Below are positions 12,701 through 25,180 of a DNA stretch of 64,000 bases, in pieces (position 1 is the stretch's first letter; every line of letters starts with the position of its first letter). The DNA comes from Rhyacichthys aspro. Taxonomy: Eukaryota > Chordata > Actinopteri > Gobiiformes > Rhyacichthyidae. The stretch lies in the NCBI GenBank assembly GCA_036850595.1, contig CM072160.1, positions 15,107,906 to 15,171,905 of the forward strand, read 5' to 3'. The notes under the pieces were generated by a model. It did no database searches and was not told the origin of the DNA. It saw only the letters and a program-made list of their open reading frames with translations. The position numbers and the translations under genes are program-made.

Positions 12701-15700
12701 AGGCTGTTGCTGATGTGTATGACTTAATTGAGCTAAGGTTGGAGTTAGCGCTAAGAGCAGACACAGACACCGACACAGAGTAAACAAACAAGAAAAACTC
12801 ACAGACCTAGAGCCTTAGAGCCTTAAAAAGGGTGCAAGTTCTAATTTCTTAACCTTCATCTTATCAACTTTGCTGTGTTCATATGCTTTCAGCTCAGAAA
12901 GTTAGTGTAATGTTGCTGTTCTCCAAAGAAATGAATTTATTAACATTTAACCCCACATTCATCACATTTAACAATGGGGCTTCTTCATTCTTTAAAACAA
13001 AGGCTGAACGTTATTAAATGCCAAGCCCACATAAAAGCAGCATTAGCCATAAAACTAAAAACTAGTCTACTTAGCATTTACAATGGCATTTTCAACAGAC
13101 AGATAATGGACAGAGCCTCATGAAAAGAGATGACGCTGTCAGAGGAAGGCATGCGGATAAGGTCACAACCTCATTGGACATGACGTTACTTTCTGGGACT
13201 TAATGTACCAAAATAATGCAGGGGGTTCAACACGCACAATGGTTTAGTTCCAGTTGTATTGAAATGACTTCATTATTACTCCACGTTTGGCATCAGCCCA
13301 TCTGCATACACTGTCTCCTCTCTGGAAGATGTCAAGACACATAACTTTCATAAATTTCTGTTATGTCCTCTGTTTTTGACATGAACCCATTAACAAAATT
13401 TGTGAGAAGGGATACTGAGACCCACCTTTTGCAAACCACTCTAACAGAACAACTAAGTGTGGTTCAGTTTAACCAATTTCTCGGTTAGATGTTAGTAGAC
13501 TGCAATGGTCATTCTTGAGAGTAAAAATACTTCACATATATCAAATAAATCAGCATTCCCAACGATGACATCAAATTGTCGCTGAAGAGAGACGATTGGG
13601 TGTGCAGAGGAATGGGAGCAGAAGACTGGGGAGCCTTTGAGGAGAGAGCAGCTGTTCAGTGAGAGCGCCGCAGGGCCAATTTCAGAACGCATGACAACGG
13701 GGAACCTCTGAGGCCTGGCCACATCCACTGACATACACACAAATCCAATCTGAGAGCACATTTGTACCATGACATGAACATGGAGGCATGCCTGCACACA
13801 TGCTGGAAGAGCCTCGATATGTATAGTTAATAACACATACTACATTCATGTTTGACAAACACACACATGCACACACTGGAAATGAGTTATGCATGCTTTT
13901 TGTCCAGACTGTTGGCATTTTAAGCAGCAATGAAAAACATGCAGGAGCAGTTCAAGCTCTTTTTTAGAAATATGGATGAACCTATTCCATTTTTTTGTCA
14001 AGTAATTATATGACATTTGAAGTACCCTTACCTTGTGGAGCTCTCGTTTTGTTTATTTAGTAATCTTCATGACACAGAGAATACTTTCTAAAATCAGTCA
14101 AATAGTTCATCAAAAACCTAATTAAAAAGTAATTTGCTGATAGATGTTGATGATACATGGACAGGTCTGCTCTTTGTTGTATTAATTACATTTATTAAAG
14201 TGTATCTTACCTGACGTCCTTCATCATCACACATCTGACTTCACTGTTGGATGGAAGTTTCTAAGCAAAACATAACTGATCAAACATTTCACTGAACCTG
14301 CTTCTGTCACATTAGTTAGCCAAGCCAAAAAGGTACTGAGAACCTTGAAGGAAATAAAATTTAATTAAAGTGAGCAAATTTGAACATATAAAGAAAAAGT
14401 CTTGATAGTGTTTGTCTTTATTTTCTTTATTAACGACTGAGCACACTCCTGAAAATGGCTATCATGCTCTTTCCTTTTCCCCACTGCCCCCTGTTTCCTT
14501 CTGTCCTTCTGTTTCACAGGGCAATTAGCTTGTTTTACAGCTGCTCTAGTTTTACTAGCTCAAGAGCAACACTATAAGGCCTAATTAACACTCACACAGA
14601 TAGACCTCGGTACAGAGATGTGCTCTTTCTTTTTCTGTGTGCACACCTCTCAAGTGGGCTGCAACCACAACAACATATACTCTCCACTCACATTAATATA
14701 CAATTACACACCTGATATTTACAGCTTTTGCTCCTGTTTTCTCACTCTGCCATCACTGCCAGCATTAAAAAAAAAATCCTCTGCAAAAACCATCCCTTTT
14801 CTTTTAAAATAACCATCATTCTGGGACAGCAGTAAATGACAAGTGTTTGACAAGTGACTGTGAATGTCTGTCTCTTTTTAAAATGGTTACCGGAAAAAGA
14901 GTCTTTCCTATTTATTTGCCCAGCGGCACTAAACTGCATAAACTCAAGCTCAATAGATGCTATAAACAGTGATGGAGTCTAAACAGAGAGAATTCTACGA
15001 TTACCTCAGGACAACATTTCAGAAGTCAGTCTTTGGAGCTGGGGTCAGACAAGTGCATTTCATTCCAAACACTCTTTAAAGATCGAAATTGTGTTTGTGT
15101 CCTTTGTGAATTTATGGAATAAGGTAGATAAAGATTCATAGCTAGGGAATTTAGGACTCATTCTTAATGGAACAAGAGAAATTCATTAACTCCTGTGTCT
15201 CTGCTCTGTCTTTGTTAAAGCAGTGTACTCTCCTGTACCAAACTGTCCCATACTGACCCCATACCCCACTTTAGAAACAAGGTAACAATTATAAAATGCA
15301 GTCCTAATTCATTTTTCTATTGGAGCCCTACTGTTTAGACCCTTACCTTAAAAATGCTGATGCCAAATCTTCATAGGGTTAGGAACGCAGAGGTATTTCA
15401 GTGCAACAGAATTGGTAAAAGTAAAAAATAAATACCATTCATTTCACATACAGGAATGAAACTGTCTCTTGAATCTTCTGTTGTAATATACATATACACC
15501 TACACATTTGTATTGGACTGCAGGCAGTTATGGAGCCAAATATCTCCCGAGATAGTACTTTGTGTGAAAATTTTGAGAGTCAATGTTTAAGAGTATGTTG
15601 TTACAGGGAAAATGATTATTAAAACAAATAAATGATAGATTGCATTAATCAGACAAAGACACAACCCCACTCCCTAAACTCTCCTGTCATCTCTGGAGAT

Positions 15701-17121
15701 ACATGTGTGAAAGCTGATGAATTTCTGCTGAGAATTCTGCTCAGAAAGAATTACTCCTCACTGTTTAATTCTTGTTTCCTGTTTCTCTGCCCATTAAAGG
15801 CAAAAAACCCTCCCAAAAAAGAAGTGCCCATTCAGAAAAAACTGAACTAGCAAACATAGACTGGCCATTTTGTCCCACATAAGCAATTTAGTGCTTGCTG
15901 TGGCTCATTATACTAAATGGGCACGTTTCATTGTATTGCGCACAGGACCTTTAGCAAGCAGCAGAGTAAAGCACTGCTTCAAGTGGCCTGTTGGGCTTGA
16001 ATAATCAGTACAAGACACATCAGCATGCATGTTATTGCAGCAGCTAATTACCATTAGCTACATCAGCAGCAGAGGGCATTACCACTAGCAATTCAGCACA
16101 AGTAGCGAGGAGAGTGAACCACCTGTACATATATATATATATCCATGTGTGGGGTGTTTGAGTGACAGGTACAGTATTGATCCATGGGGATGTCTGCTAA
16201 TGATGACTGCAGCACACCGACATGAAGTATAGAGGAACGAGTGAACGAGACAGAGGGCTTCGGAGACCTTCACAATAAGAGCAAAGACTGAACACACACA
16301 CAATTACAAGAGCTCCTGTCCATCACCAAATACCATACATCTCTCTGCCTCCACAGCGCTCGTCTGTATCAGCAGGGGAATGTGTGAGATGACTAATGTC
16401 TCACTGTTTGATAAAAGCCAAAGGGTATTTTTGAAGCAAATGTAACACTGTCCTTCCTGTGGTATGGAAGGCTGTGAGACAGGACTTCACCGACTGCTGA
16501 GGTATTTCAATAATGACTGTATGATGGCAGCATGCATATTAAATGTAATTAAATGCCACAATTACACTGCTAACCTGTGTGTATGCGTAGGTCAATCATG
16601 ATTCACGGATTATATTCTGGCAAGGTCACAAAGGAGCTTCCAGACAGGTTTTATTTAGAGGCCATTTAAAGGCTCTACAATAGACGTCTGACAGCTCTCT
16701 TCATCACACAGACATCTAAATGAAATCTTTCAACACTTGGGTGAACACCACTTACCGGACTGTAACGGGTCTTTTTTGACAACTTCCCAAATGCCCCCAA
16801 GTTTGCTTTTAAACCAATAAACGCTTTTTAATTCGACTGCCAGAGAGGGCAAGGGGCGGCGTAAACAATCGGCTTCTTAACACTGATTGGCACTGACCTC
16901 CGTGCAAGTTATTGTTGCTTTACATAAAGAGATTTACCGAGTCTTTGCATCTGTTTTCCTCTAAGCGACATAAAAGACTAATCGCACGTACAGTACACAG
17001 TCTGCTTCTCAATGATACAGTGCGAGGCTTCAAGGCTGAGAGATAAATACGAGAAAGAACAGCCCTGAAGAAGATGACGTCAGTTTGAACACAGGCCAGA
17101 AGAGCAGGCTTTAATATCTAG

Positions 17122-17152
<31 letters not shown>

Positions 17153-19949
17153 ACCCTGTTATTTAGTAATAACTGCTGCAAAGGTCATCTCAGCAGGTAG
17201 GCAAATATCATATTAGACACACAAACAACACCAAGATGCATTTTGGTGCATGGGCCGCATATAGATGTTGTATATGTTTCCAACGGGTCCCAAGGCGCTA
17301 AGTATACAAGCAGAATCTTCCTTCATCTCAAATGTTTCATAAGCTCACTCCGCCGTGCGGCTTATCGGGGAGTAGACAGAAATAAGACGGGAAAATAGAA
17401 GAGGAGAAAGGTGAATTTAATATGTGGTCACAGAGGGAAGGATATTATGTCCAGTCGTGATAAGGAAGTTACAGTGTTCTTGTAACGAATCAAATAAAGG
17501 CCAGAGTCACTTGGATGTTATCTTGTCATCTCATTGTTTCTCATTATGTGGTCCAAAAGTGCAGCACGGAGGCCTCGTGCTGTGTCTCTGTGTTTATCTT
17601 TTTGTCTATTTGAATAGTCCTGATTGTAATTCAATCGAGACAAGTGTGTGTCAGTTATTTAAAATGAACTTTTATACCCGCAGAGTTTCTTTTCAAAGCC
17701 CAAAAGTTGATGCCCAGTGTAGTTCGGCCATTAAGAGTGTTTTTTTCTGTGTTTGCGTGCCCTTACTTTCATTACATAACAGTAGATGTTCTGACAACTT
17801 AGGATAAAGTTATAAAAAAAAGTCTAAAAGATAAATAATTTGAAAAATAAACAAGGGAAATGTAAAACTAAGCAATAATGTGCAAAGCTCAATGTTCAAC
17901 AAAAGCTGTATGTGAAGTGTTGCCATCAAACAGCATATGTTGTATAGCAATAGATTATACAGTGTGCAATAACAACAGTAGAGGCTGTAGCTGTGAGGAA
18001 ATCAGTCAGTATAAGAATATTACACTGATTTGGTGTGGGAGAAGTCTATGAGTAAAAACACAAAACAATCTGAAGTAAATGGTGGCTGCAAACAGTTTTA
18101 TATTTGAAGCTCGGATGATCACATGAGACTTTCTACTTGAAAAACAACTAAACTTGTCCACATCAAGTTGAGCTTTGTTGTCCTGCAGCTGAATGAACAG
18201 CTGTTGCCTTTGCGTATGATAGCTGCCTGCTAGGCAGAAAAACAGAAATGCACAAATTCATGTTTATTCAAGACCCTATTAGGCAGACTAATACACACAA
18301 ATACTGTGTGTACTGACTGCATATACACACAGACAGAACCTAAAATGGCATACTAATTAGATCCATGCAAACACTACTCTCAGCTCGAGGTAGCACAGTC
18401 CGGAAGGATGGCGAGCTCAGGATGTTATAAGTCCGCCTATACACACTCACAGCCCACATGAACACACACACTTCTCCAATGTGTGTTTATATTCTGTCAG
18501 CTGCTGGGAAGAGGCAACACATATAATCTAAATAAGGTTTTAATCTGGGCTATCTGCAGTGAGAATGCAGAAATAGTTTGGAAAGTGAGTAAACTTTCTT
18601 GTCAGCTGTGATTATATCTGGTGCTGCAAGTTGGAGAAAATATGTCGGGAGTTTTGCTTACTTCCACAGAACTTCCTAGTACAGAATATGGATTTTTACC
18701 AGGCATGACTCTGTGATTACGGCTTGAATTTATTTATTTTGGTCCGTCACTTTGCTTCAAATTAAATTGAATTTCAGCACACATTTGTGATAACATATTT
18801 TTGTGAGAATTGTGGTAACGGTAGGGAACCCCCAGGTCACAGTTACTGAAGAAGTCTGAAGAGGATCCATCTTCTAAAATCAGACAGGAGCACACAGCTA
18901 TGCTCAAAATGGCATTGCCTTTCAGCTGCTCAATAAAAGTCCCTTTAACTTAAATGTAGATGTTCTAGCTGTGACTGGCCTCCCACGCGCAAATTATAGA
19001 CCAATTTACATCAGTCACAATGCCTTCTTTTCATCGCCGTATTTTCACCTGATTGAGCAGTGTTTGCATTAAGTGGTTACTCTAAAAGGAATAACTGTGC
19101 TTCGACTGTGCACAAACTGTAAAAACAGATCACTTAGATTTAGATGGTAAGTCTGTAACATGGATGGTTTGATATAGGTCTGATCCACAGTATAGAAATA
19201 TAAATCTATAAAAAAAATAAAAATAAAGTGACATTAACATAACAGGAAGTACGCTCCCTTAAACATTATTACTTCATATAACTCATGTTGGCTGACACTG
19301 TGGGGGAGTCTATTAATATTTAAAAATCACATTGCATTCGCTTTAACGCCAGCAGATATTTATGAACAACGCAAATGTGAAACCATGAAAATATTGTTTT
19401 TACATATCCGTGTTTGTGTGTGCATGTGTGTAGGGTAACTAATCTGCTTTCTCCTAATTAATGGCCTGTGACTAAATAGACCAGCAGTGGAGCTGTCTGC
19501 CAGGCAAATTAAAAAAGGAGAGATGATTAGAGGACAGAGGAAAGAGGGAGGTGACAGAGCATAGAAGGATGGAGGGATGAAGCGTGAAAGGTGTTGAGGA
19601 CAAGTATCACAGTGAGGACAGGAAAGAGAATATCTATAGGTTTGATTTATATAACTTCAAACCAAAACCTACTTAGCGTTTAGCAAACTTTAAAGTGAGT
19701 TCCTTCATGTTTTTAAAAAAAATCCTCATGTTCAAAAATATGCTTGTAAAAAGACATAAAAAAAAAAAGGTATACATTCCAGGCCAGTAGATGGAGCTGT
19801 GATCTATTTTTATTATTTTATATTAGACCTTTTTACTGTTTAGAAATAACATGATCTGTGGGCACATTAAAAAGCAATACATTTCACAACGTCTGCAAAA
19901 AAAAGATTTTAAAATTTTAATAACTGGCAACTGACTGGCTATATTTGTG
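9767..19949. other. Intergenic, no gene seen
   Basis: AT-rich DNA without a supported exon. It holds (AT)n near 16128-16142, (TG)14 at 17125-17152 and an A-run at 11899-11913. Some stretches have less decayed, motif-dense sequence (for example 11390-11460 and 16020-16090, rich in TAAT and GCAGC words) that could be conserved non-coding DNA, but this cannot be tested from one genome. Confidence 0.55.
17125..17152. repeat. (TG)14 dinucleotide microsatellite
   Basis: Fourteen uninterrupted TG units. Confidence 0.95.
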
Positions 19950-20448
19950 TAGCCTGGCCAGCCAGACAGCTTTCTCATTGTATTACATACAGAGAAAGTT
20001 AGTCTGGGATCGCCCAATCTGCCCCCGATTTCTGCTCCGGTGCTTTCTTTCCGACCAATCGTAGCGAGGGAGTCGGGATTTTGTTTTGCGTCATATTGAG
20101 CGCGAGAAAACAGTAGCAGGTTTCGGTAGCTTACAACGATCGAAATAAGCACTAAACTCGATATTACACCCTGCGTCCTCAGATTTTTCTGACAAAAACA
20201 ACAGAAGTCATTCACCGTCACCGAAGCATCTTCTCTCTCGAGCCACGCTGCTGTACGCTGTGGTTTGTTGACAACTAGAATAAGTTTCGCTTTCCTTTCG
20301 TCACATCCGTGGCTTCTCTGATTGGTTCACTCAGCGAGCGTTAGTTCTGCCCATGGTCCTGCCTTGAAATCCTGTTTAAATGGAACGATCCCAGACTAAC
20401 TTTCTCTGTATGTAATACAAAGAGAAAGCTGTCTGGCTGGCCAGGCTA
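19950..20448. mobile_element. MITE with 63-bp terminal inverted repeats and 9-bp target duplication
   Basis: The 499-bp element starts TAGCCTGGCCAGCCAGACAG and ends with its reverse complement. The arms match over 63 bases with a single mismatch at arm position 28 (A versus T). The 9-mer ATATTTGTG lies immediately outside both ends (19941-19949 and 20449-20457), a clean target-site duplication. No transposase frame is present, so it is non-autonomous. A 9-bp duplication fits Mutator-like (MuDR) elements or Merlin, and excludes Tc1/mariner (TA) and typical hAT (8 bp). The superfamily is inferred only from this length. The interior is noticeably GC- and CpG-richer than the flanks. Confidence 0.85.
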
Positions 20449-22974
20449 ATATTTGTGCTGTTAGTGAGTGGGTAGAGAACATAAGCAATGAATCAATATT
20501 CAGCTGCTGCAGGCCACACATCACTGGATCCTTATGGACACAACTCCAAATAACACTTACACAAAAAACACTCACACTTTTTTAACAATTTCGCTCATTC
20601 AGCTTATGGTAAGCAGCACAGCAACCAGCTAACCTGACTAGAACTTTAGTCTGCCAGCACAATATGACGTTATAAAGGTGTCATGTGTTAAGGCAGGTTT
20701 GTAGTTTCATACCCTTTATCCTTTACTGCAGGCCAAACAGCATCAGAAGAGTGAAGAAGTTTTGTTTGTGAACCACTGCATAAATAATCCTTTAATCTGA
20801 GATTGCATGCTCATAATTGCTTAAGCATTATGGTAAAGAATATAATAGATCTTTCCACACTATCATCAACAAAATCAACTGTATTTCTCATTTCATTATA
20901 CGAGCATGCAAGACAGCAGATACAGCAATAGTGCTAAGAAGCTATAACATTTTTAGGTCTCAAGCATTGGAATAATGTCTTAAAAATCCCAACCGGTAGA
21001 TTACAGTTTAACAGTCTTTGATACCTGATGTGTCTCTTGCTGAAGTGCCCTACCCACTCACTGACAGCACATACATTTAGTCAGTTGGCTAATGTCCTTT
21101 TGTCCATTGAAAATATACTATTCTAAGCCTAATTAAAATTGTCAAAATGCACCTGCAGCTCACATTTTGTTTAAAAAGCCTGAAAGGGTAAATATAAAAA
21201 AGTGAAAGGCATTGTTTCATTGTGAAATGTGAAGTAGACCAAGGGAAAGGGCAGAAAACGAGGGCTAGGGAGCAAAGGCACAGAGGTAAGAAGATAATGA
21301 ATAGATTTAACAGAAAAGATTTAAGGAAAGAGAAGAAAGAGAATGAAGGCAGCTGATAACTTTTGACTGACTTAAAGATACTCTCTGTGCATTAAATCTC
21401 ATGAACTGACAGCTTGACTTTTGCCCTGCAGCACATACATCGAAATTCTGGAGGATGGTGCCCTATATCCCACTAAGCTTCCCATCCACAGAAAAAAAAA
21501 AAAAAAACATGAATAAAAGGAGGGCTAAAACAAAGAAGGAATAAAAAGAGGGAAAGGGGATGGGAGTAGTGAGCAGAAGACAAGATAAAGACGGAGGGAA
21601 ACTGTGCATGCGAGACAAGAGTGTTTGATCATCCCCGCTGAATCAGCAGTGTGCTTTGGCTGAATGTAGATGTACTTGATCCTCATACACTGTGTGAGTT
21701 TGCAATTCATTTATATGTATCGCTTCCTCCTTTCCTCTCTCTTTCACTTAGACACAACTTGTCTTTTGTCTCCATACGCCTGACAGACTCTCCCTTGAGT
21801 TTCCTCTCTGCCTCCAACACATGCCCATCCTTTTTCACACAATGAGCCTCCATATCATTTCTTATTCTCACCAGAAGCAAAATTTAGCCCTGATGCCTCT
21901 GCTGTATAAAAAGTGTGGGGTTATTCAAGACTGGATGAGGTCTTCTAAGGAGTCTACTTTTTCTACTTTTATCCTTCATCGAGTATCTTCTGAATATTTT
22001 ATCTTCAAATGCAGAGAACATAGCTACTGTCTAGATTTATTGTTGCATCTTTTCAATGATACGCTCTCTAAGCACTTCCTTAAGATTTAGTTTACAGCCG
22101 CCTTAAGGAAATGAGATATAGCTTTTCATTAGTTTTCTGTAGGTATCTTGGTGATTACTTTTTTTTCTTTCTATTGCCTTTTGCTTTTCTGGCAAATTAG
22201 ACAGCAAAGGTCACTCCACAAACTGCTGTATGATAAAGAAGCAAATTTGATGTTGTTTTTAATGAATATTATTATACCCACTCCAAGCAAGCCTGAAAAC
22301 TTTTTTGGCAAAGTACAAGAAGTTCCTGAATTTTCAATTTAAGTTTATGGAAATGTGACTAATGGTGGTGAACTTTGACTTGTGTTAGCGGTACAAATTT
22401 ACCACTTATCTCGTGTCAAATGTAAGCCTGCAGGGGTCATAGTCTTTACTCACTCTTTGGGGGTATTCCAAACATGGGAGATGGAGGTAAAGGGTTCCAT
22501 GGACTACTTCAGCCAGACACCAGTCAGACTTGATAACCTCATGCTTCCTCGGCTTATTAAAGTGGAGCGTTGATTCACCTGAGCCGCAATGAATAACAAC
22601 AGTGAGGACACCCAGCTCCAAGAACATCCTTTTACACTTGGAGGAGAAACTAACGCATAAATTTGTTGATTTTTGCCTCAGTTTTACAGAGAAGTGCAGG
22701 CAACAGTTTCCCGACTAAAGATGCAGTACCCGATTTTGTTTTTGCCGTCCCTGTCTCAGCTACCACCCTCCCCAAAAACAAAGTAGTAACCTTTCCTCAT
22801 TCTTTTATTAAAAAAATAATAAATAAATAAAAAGACAAACAAATTCCTAGCACAAAATGCAAATACGTTACATTAAATCAAGGTTTACAGCTTCCCTGAA
22901 ACCTTTAATTTTGGATTTTACCATAAGATATAGCAGTCCCGTAATTATCTCAGTCTCGTTAAACAAGGTGTCAA

Positions 22975-23290
22975 AGCATTGCCAACATTTATCCATGTTT
23001 AATTTGCTGCCCATTTCTTAATTTTTATCTTTTTTGAGCTGTTACGCTGTAAAATAAGGGATATTTTGCAACAGAACAACCCATTTCCTTCGTTTATTTC
23101 CTTGATCCTTCATCGTTAACATCAATGTCAACAAATGGGAGCTCTCCTTTTTACAGGAAGCAAGCTGTGATTGGCCAAACTCCCATTGTGGGCTGATCGT
23201 TCTCATTTATTAAAATCCTTAATTATAAAGCCTAAATCATGTCTTAAGATCTCCTTTTATCGCTGATGATTCCTGTTACAATACACTGTA
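22975..23290 (+). repeat. Unnamed dispersed repeat, copy A
   Basis: Shares an ordered series of blocks with 25025-25180 and 47020-47340: ATTGCCAACATTTATCC near the start, TGTGATTGGCCAAA in the middle, then TATTAAAATCCTTAATTATA, AGCCTAAATCATGTCTTAAG and TTCCTGTTACAATA. The copies are diverged, with different internal deletions. No terminal repeats or coding content were recognised. Confidence 0.55.
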
Positions 23291-25024
23291 AGGGTATTAA
23301 AGTGTCAAACTAAATGCAACTGTAGAAAAAAAAAGCTGAAAATTGACTTAACTGGTGATAAAAGTGGTCCAAATCACCAAGCCTGACTTTAACTCTGCTC
23401 TGGACCAGGCAAAAAATACACAAAATGATCCAGACGCATCAAAATAAGCCTCTCAGTCTCAGTGTGGCCTATAATACAGCAAAAGATGTTATAAAAAGCT
23501 TCCAAAAGCCTTAAGGTGCAGTGAGTGAATGTAGCAGTATTGGCCTGAGACTAGAGCGGAGATTGGCAGGCAGTCGGTCTCTCGTATTGTGTGACCATTT
23601 GTGAGCAGTTTGCCATCTTTATTTACAGTATGTTTTTAGTTGTTGCCAATCATGTTGTGCTAAGAGCCAGAGGGGAATGAATAATTAGCTGCTAAATAAC
23701 TACAATACGAATACACACAGTTGTTGCCAGTTTGTGTCTCTGGGGTGGGATATAACAATGCAATATCAGTTTTTCACTTTTCCTCTTTAGAATTTGGACA
23801 AATAAAAACACACTCATATTGCATTTGTTGTTGTTGTTCTCTTTTAAATATGGAAACACGTCTAAAACCATGCAGAGGTGTCTTGGGAGTGGGAGGTCTA
23901 AGACGGCTGCCTCTATAAACCAGCTCTGGAAAAACTGTAGTGATTAAAAAGATGTTTGTGTTATGTTTCTCTCTTCCGCTAATGTTCGAGGTGCCCTCTT
24001 TATTGTGCATAAACAGGATTGCTGCTGTGAAGTTATCTTTAATGCTAAGCAGCGTTGACCTAAATGAGAATGAAGCGGGCCTTTGAGATGAGGATCATTG
24101 GTTTTATCCTTTGAGTTGGCAAAAGAAAAACACTTAATCCCTGACTGTTAGAACCCAGTGGTCAGAAGTAGCTTCCTGTGGTGGCTTTACAGACTAAAGT
24201 TTAGGAATGTCAAACAGGATGCTGAGTGTTGCTTTGTTGCAATTCTGTGGAAATGTAAAAAAAAAAACACATTAATAACTTGCTTTCCACTGCGCTCACT
24301 GAGGTTTAAAAAGGACTGAAGACCACGCTACATTATACATGATACATGCCTCAGTCGAAGCCAGTGTTTGTGTGGGAGAAGATAACTGCGGCGAAGCAGG
24401 GGGATTAATGGGCCATTTGAGGCCACTTGACATTTCATTGTCTATTTTTTTCTGTGAGCACTGAGAAACACCCTGGATACCCTTTACCACACACAAACAA
24501 CACACAGAGACAGGAATGTCAATGCACTCGTCGCAGATACACTGAAAACCCTGATTGGAGTGTTGTCAAATGCTAAATGACAGACACGCATATTTTATGA
24601 ATGATGAACGATGCACATATTTAGGATGTGTTGGTATGTGTTGTGTATTGTAGTGACAGACATGATGGACTGTAATGTTTATCTACAGCTCCAAGAGACG
24701 AGGGGCAGGTAAACACATGGGGCCAACAATGCACTCACTCCCATCCTTGTGCCACTGAGAGACAACTGGAAACCAACCTGATATGTGTCAAAGCCATCAA
24801 TAGCAGTTTCTCAGGTGTTTAAACAAGTGTGGATACAAATACTACTTAATATTTGGGGAGTATTTTGGGTAAAAAGATTTAATCAAAGACAAATTCAGAT
24901 TGTTGGGATTTCATTTTGAACCATCTACTCTCAGCTCCCACTCCGATTTCTACTTTTGATTAAAAAAATGTTAAACTGGTAACATTTCGACTGCAAAATA
25001 CATTCCTGAGGCAAAGAGAAGTGT

Positions 25025-25180
25025 AGTATTGCCAATATTTATCCGTATTTAATTTTGTAACATCTGAGCAATGTGACTGGCCAAAGCTTCTGATCTATTA
25101 AAATACTTGATAATAAGCCTAGACAATGTCTAAAGGTCTCATTTTTTCACAGATCTTTCTTATGACAATATGCTATTAGT
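25025..25180 (+). repeat. Unnamed dispersed repeat, copy B
   Basis: Same block order as copy A with an internal deletion: ATTGCCAATATTTATCCG, GTGACTGGCCAAAGC, TCTATTAAAATACTTGATAA, TAAGCCTAGACAATGTCTAA, and a CACAGATC...TATGACAATA end. Confidence 0.5.

Noticed and set aside
19823..20221. 132-codon open frame on the minus strand overlapping the 9-bp-TSD MITE
   Set aside because: It runs across the MITE boundary into flanking DNA and has no transposase motif, so it is a chance frame.
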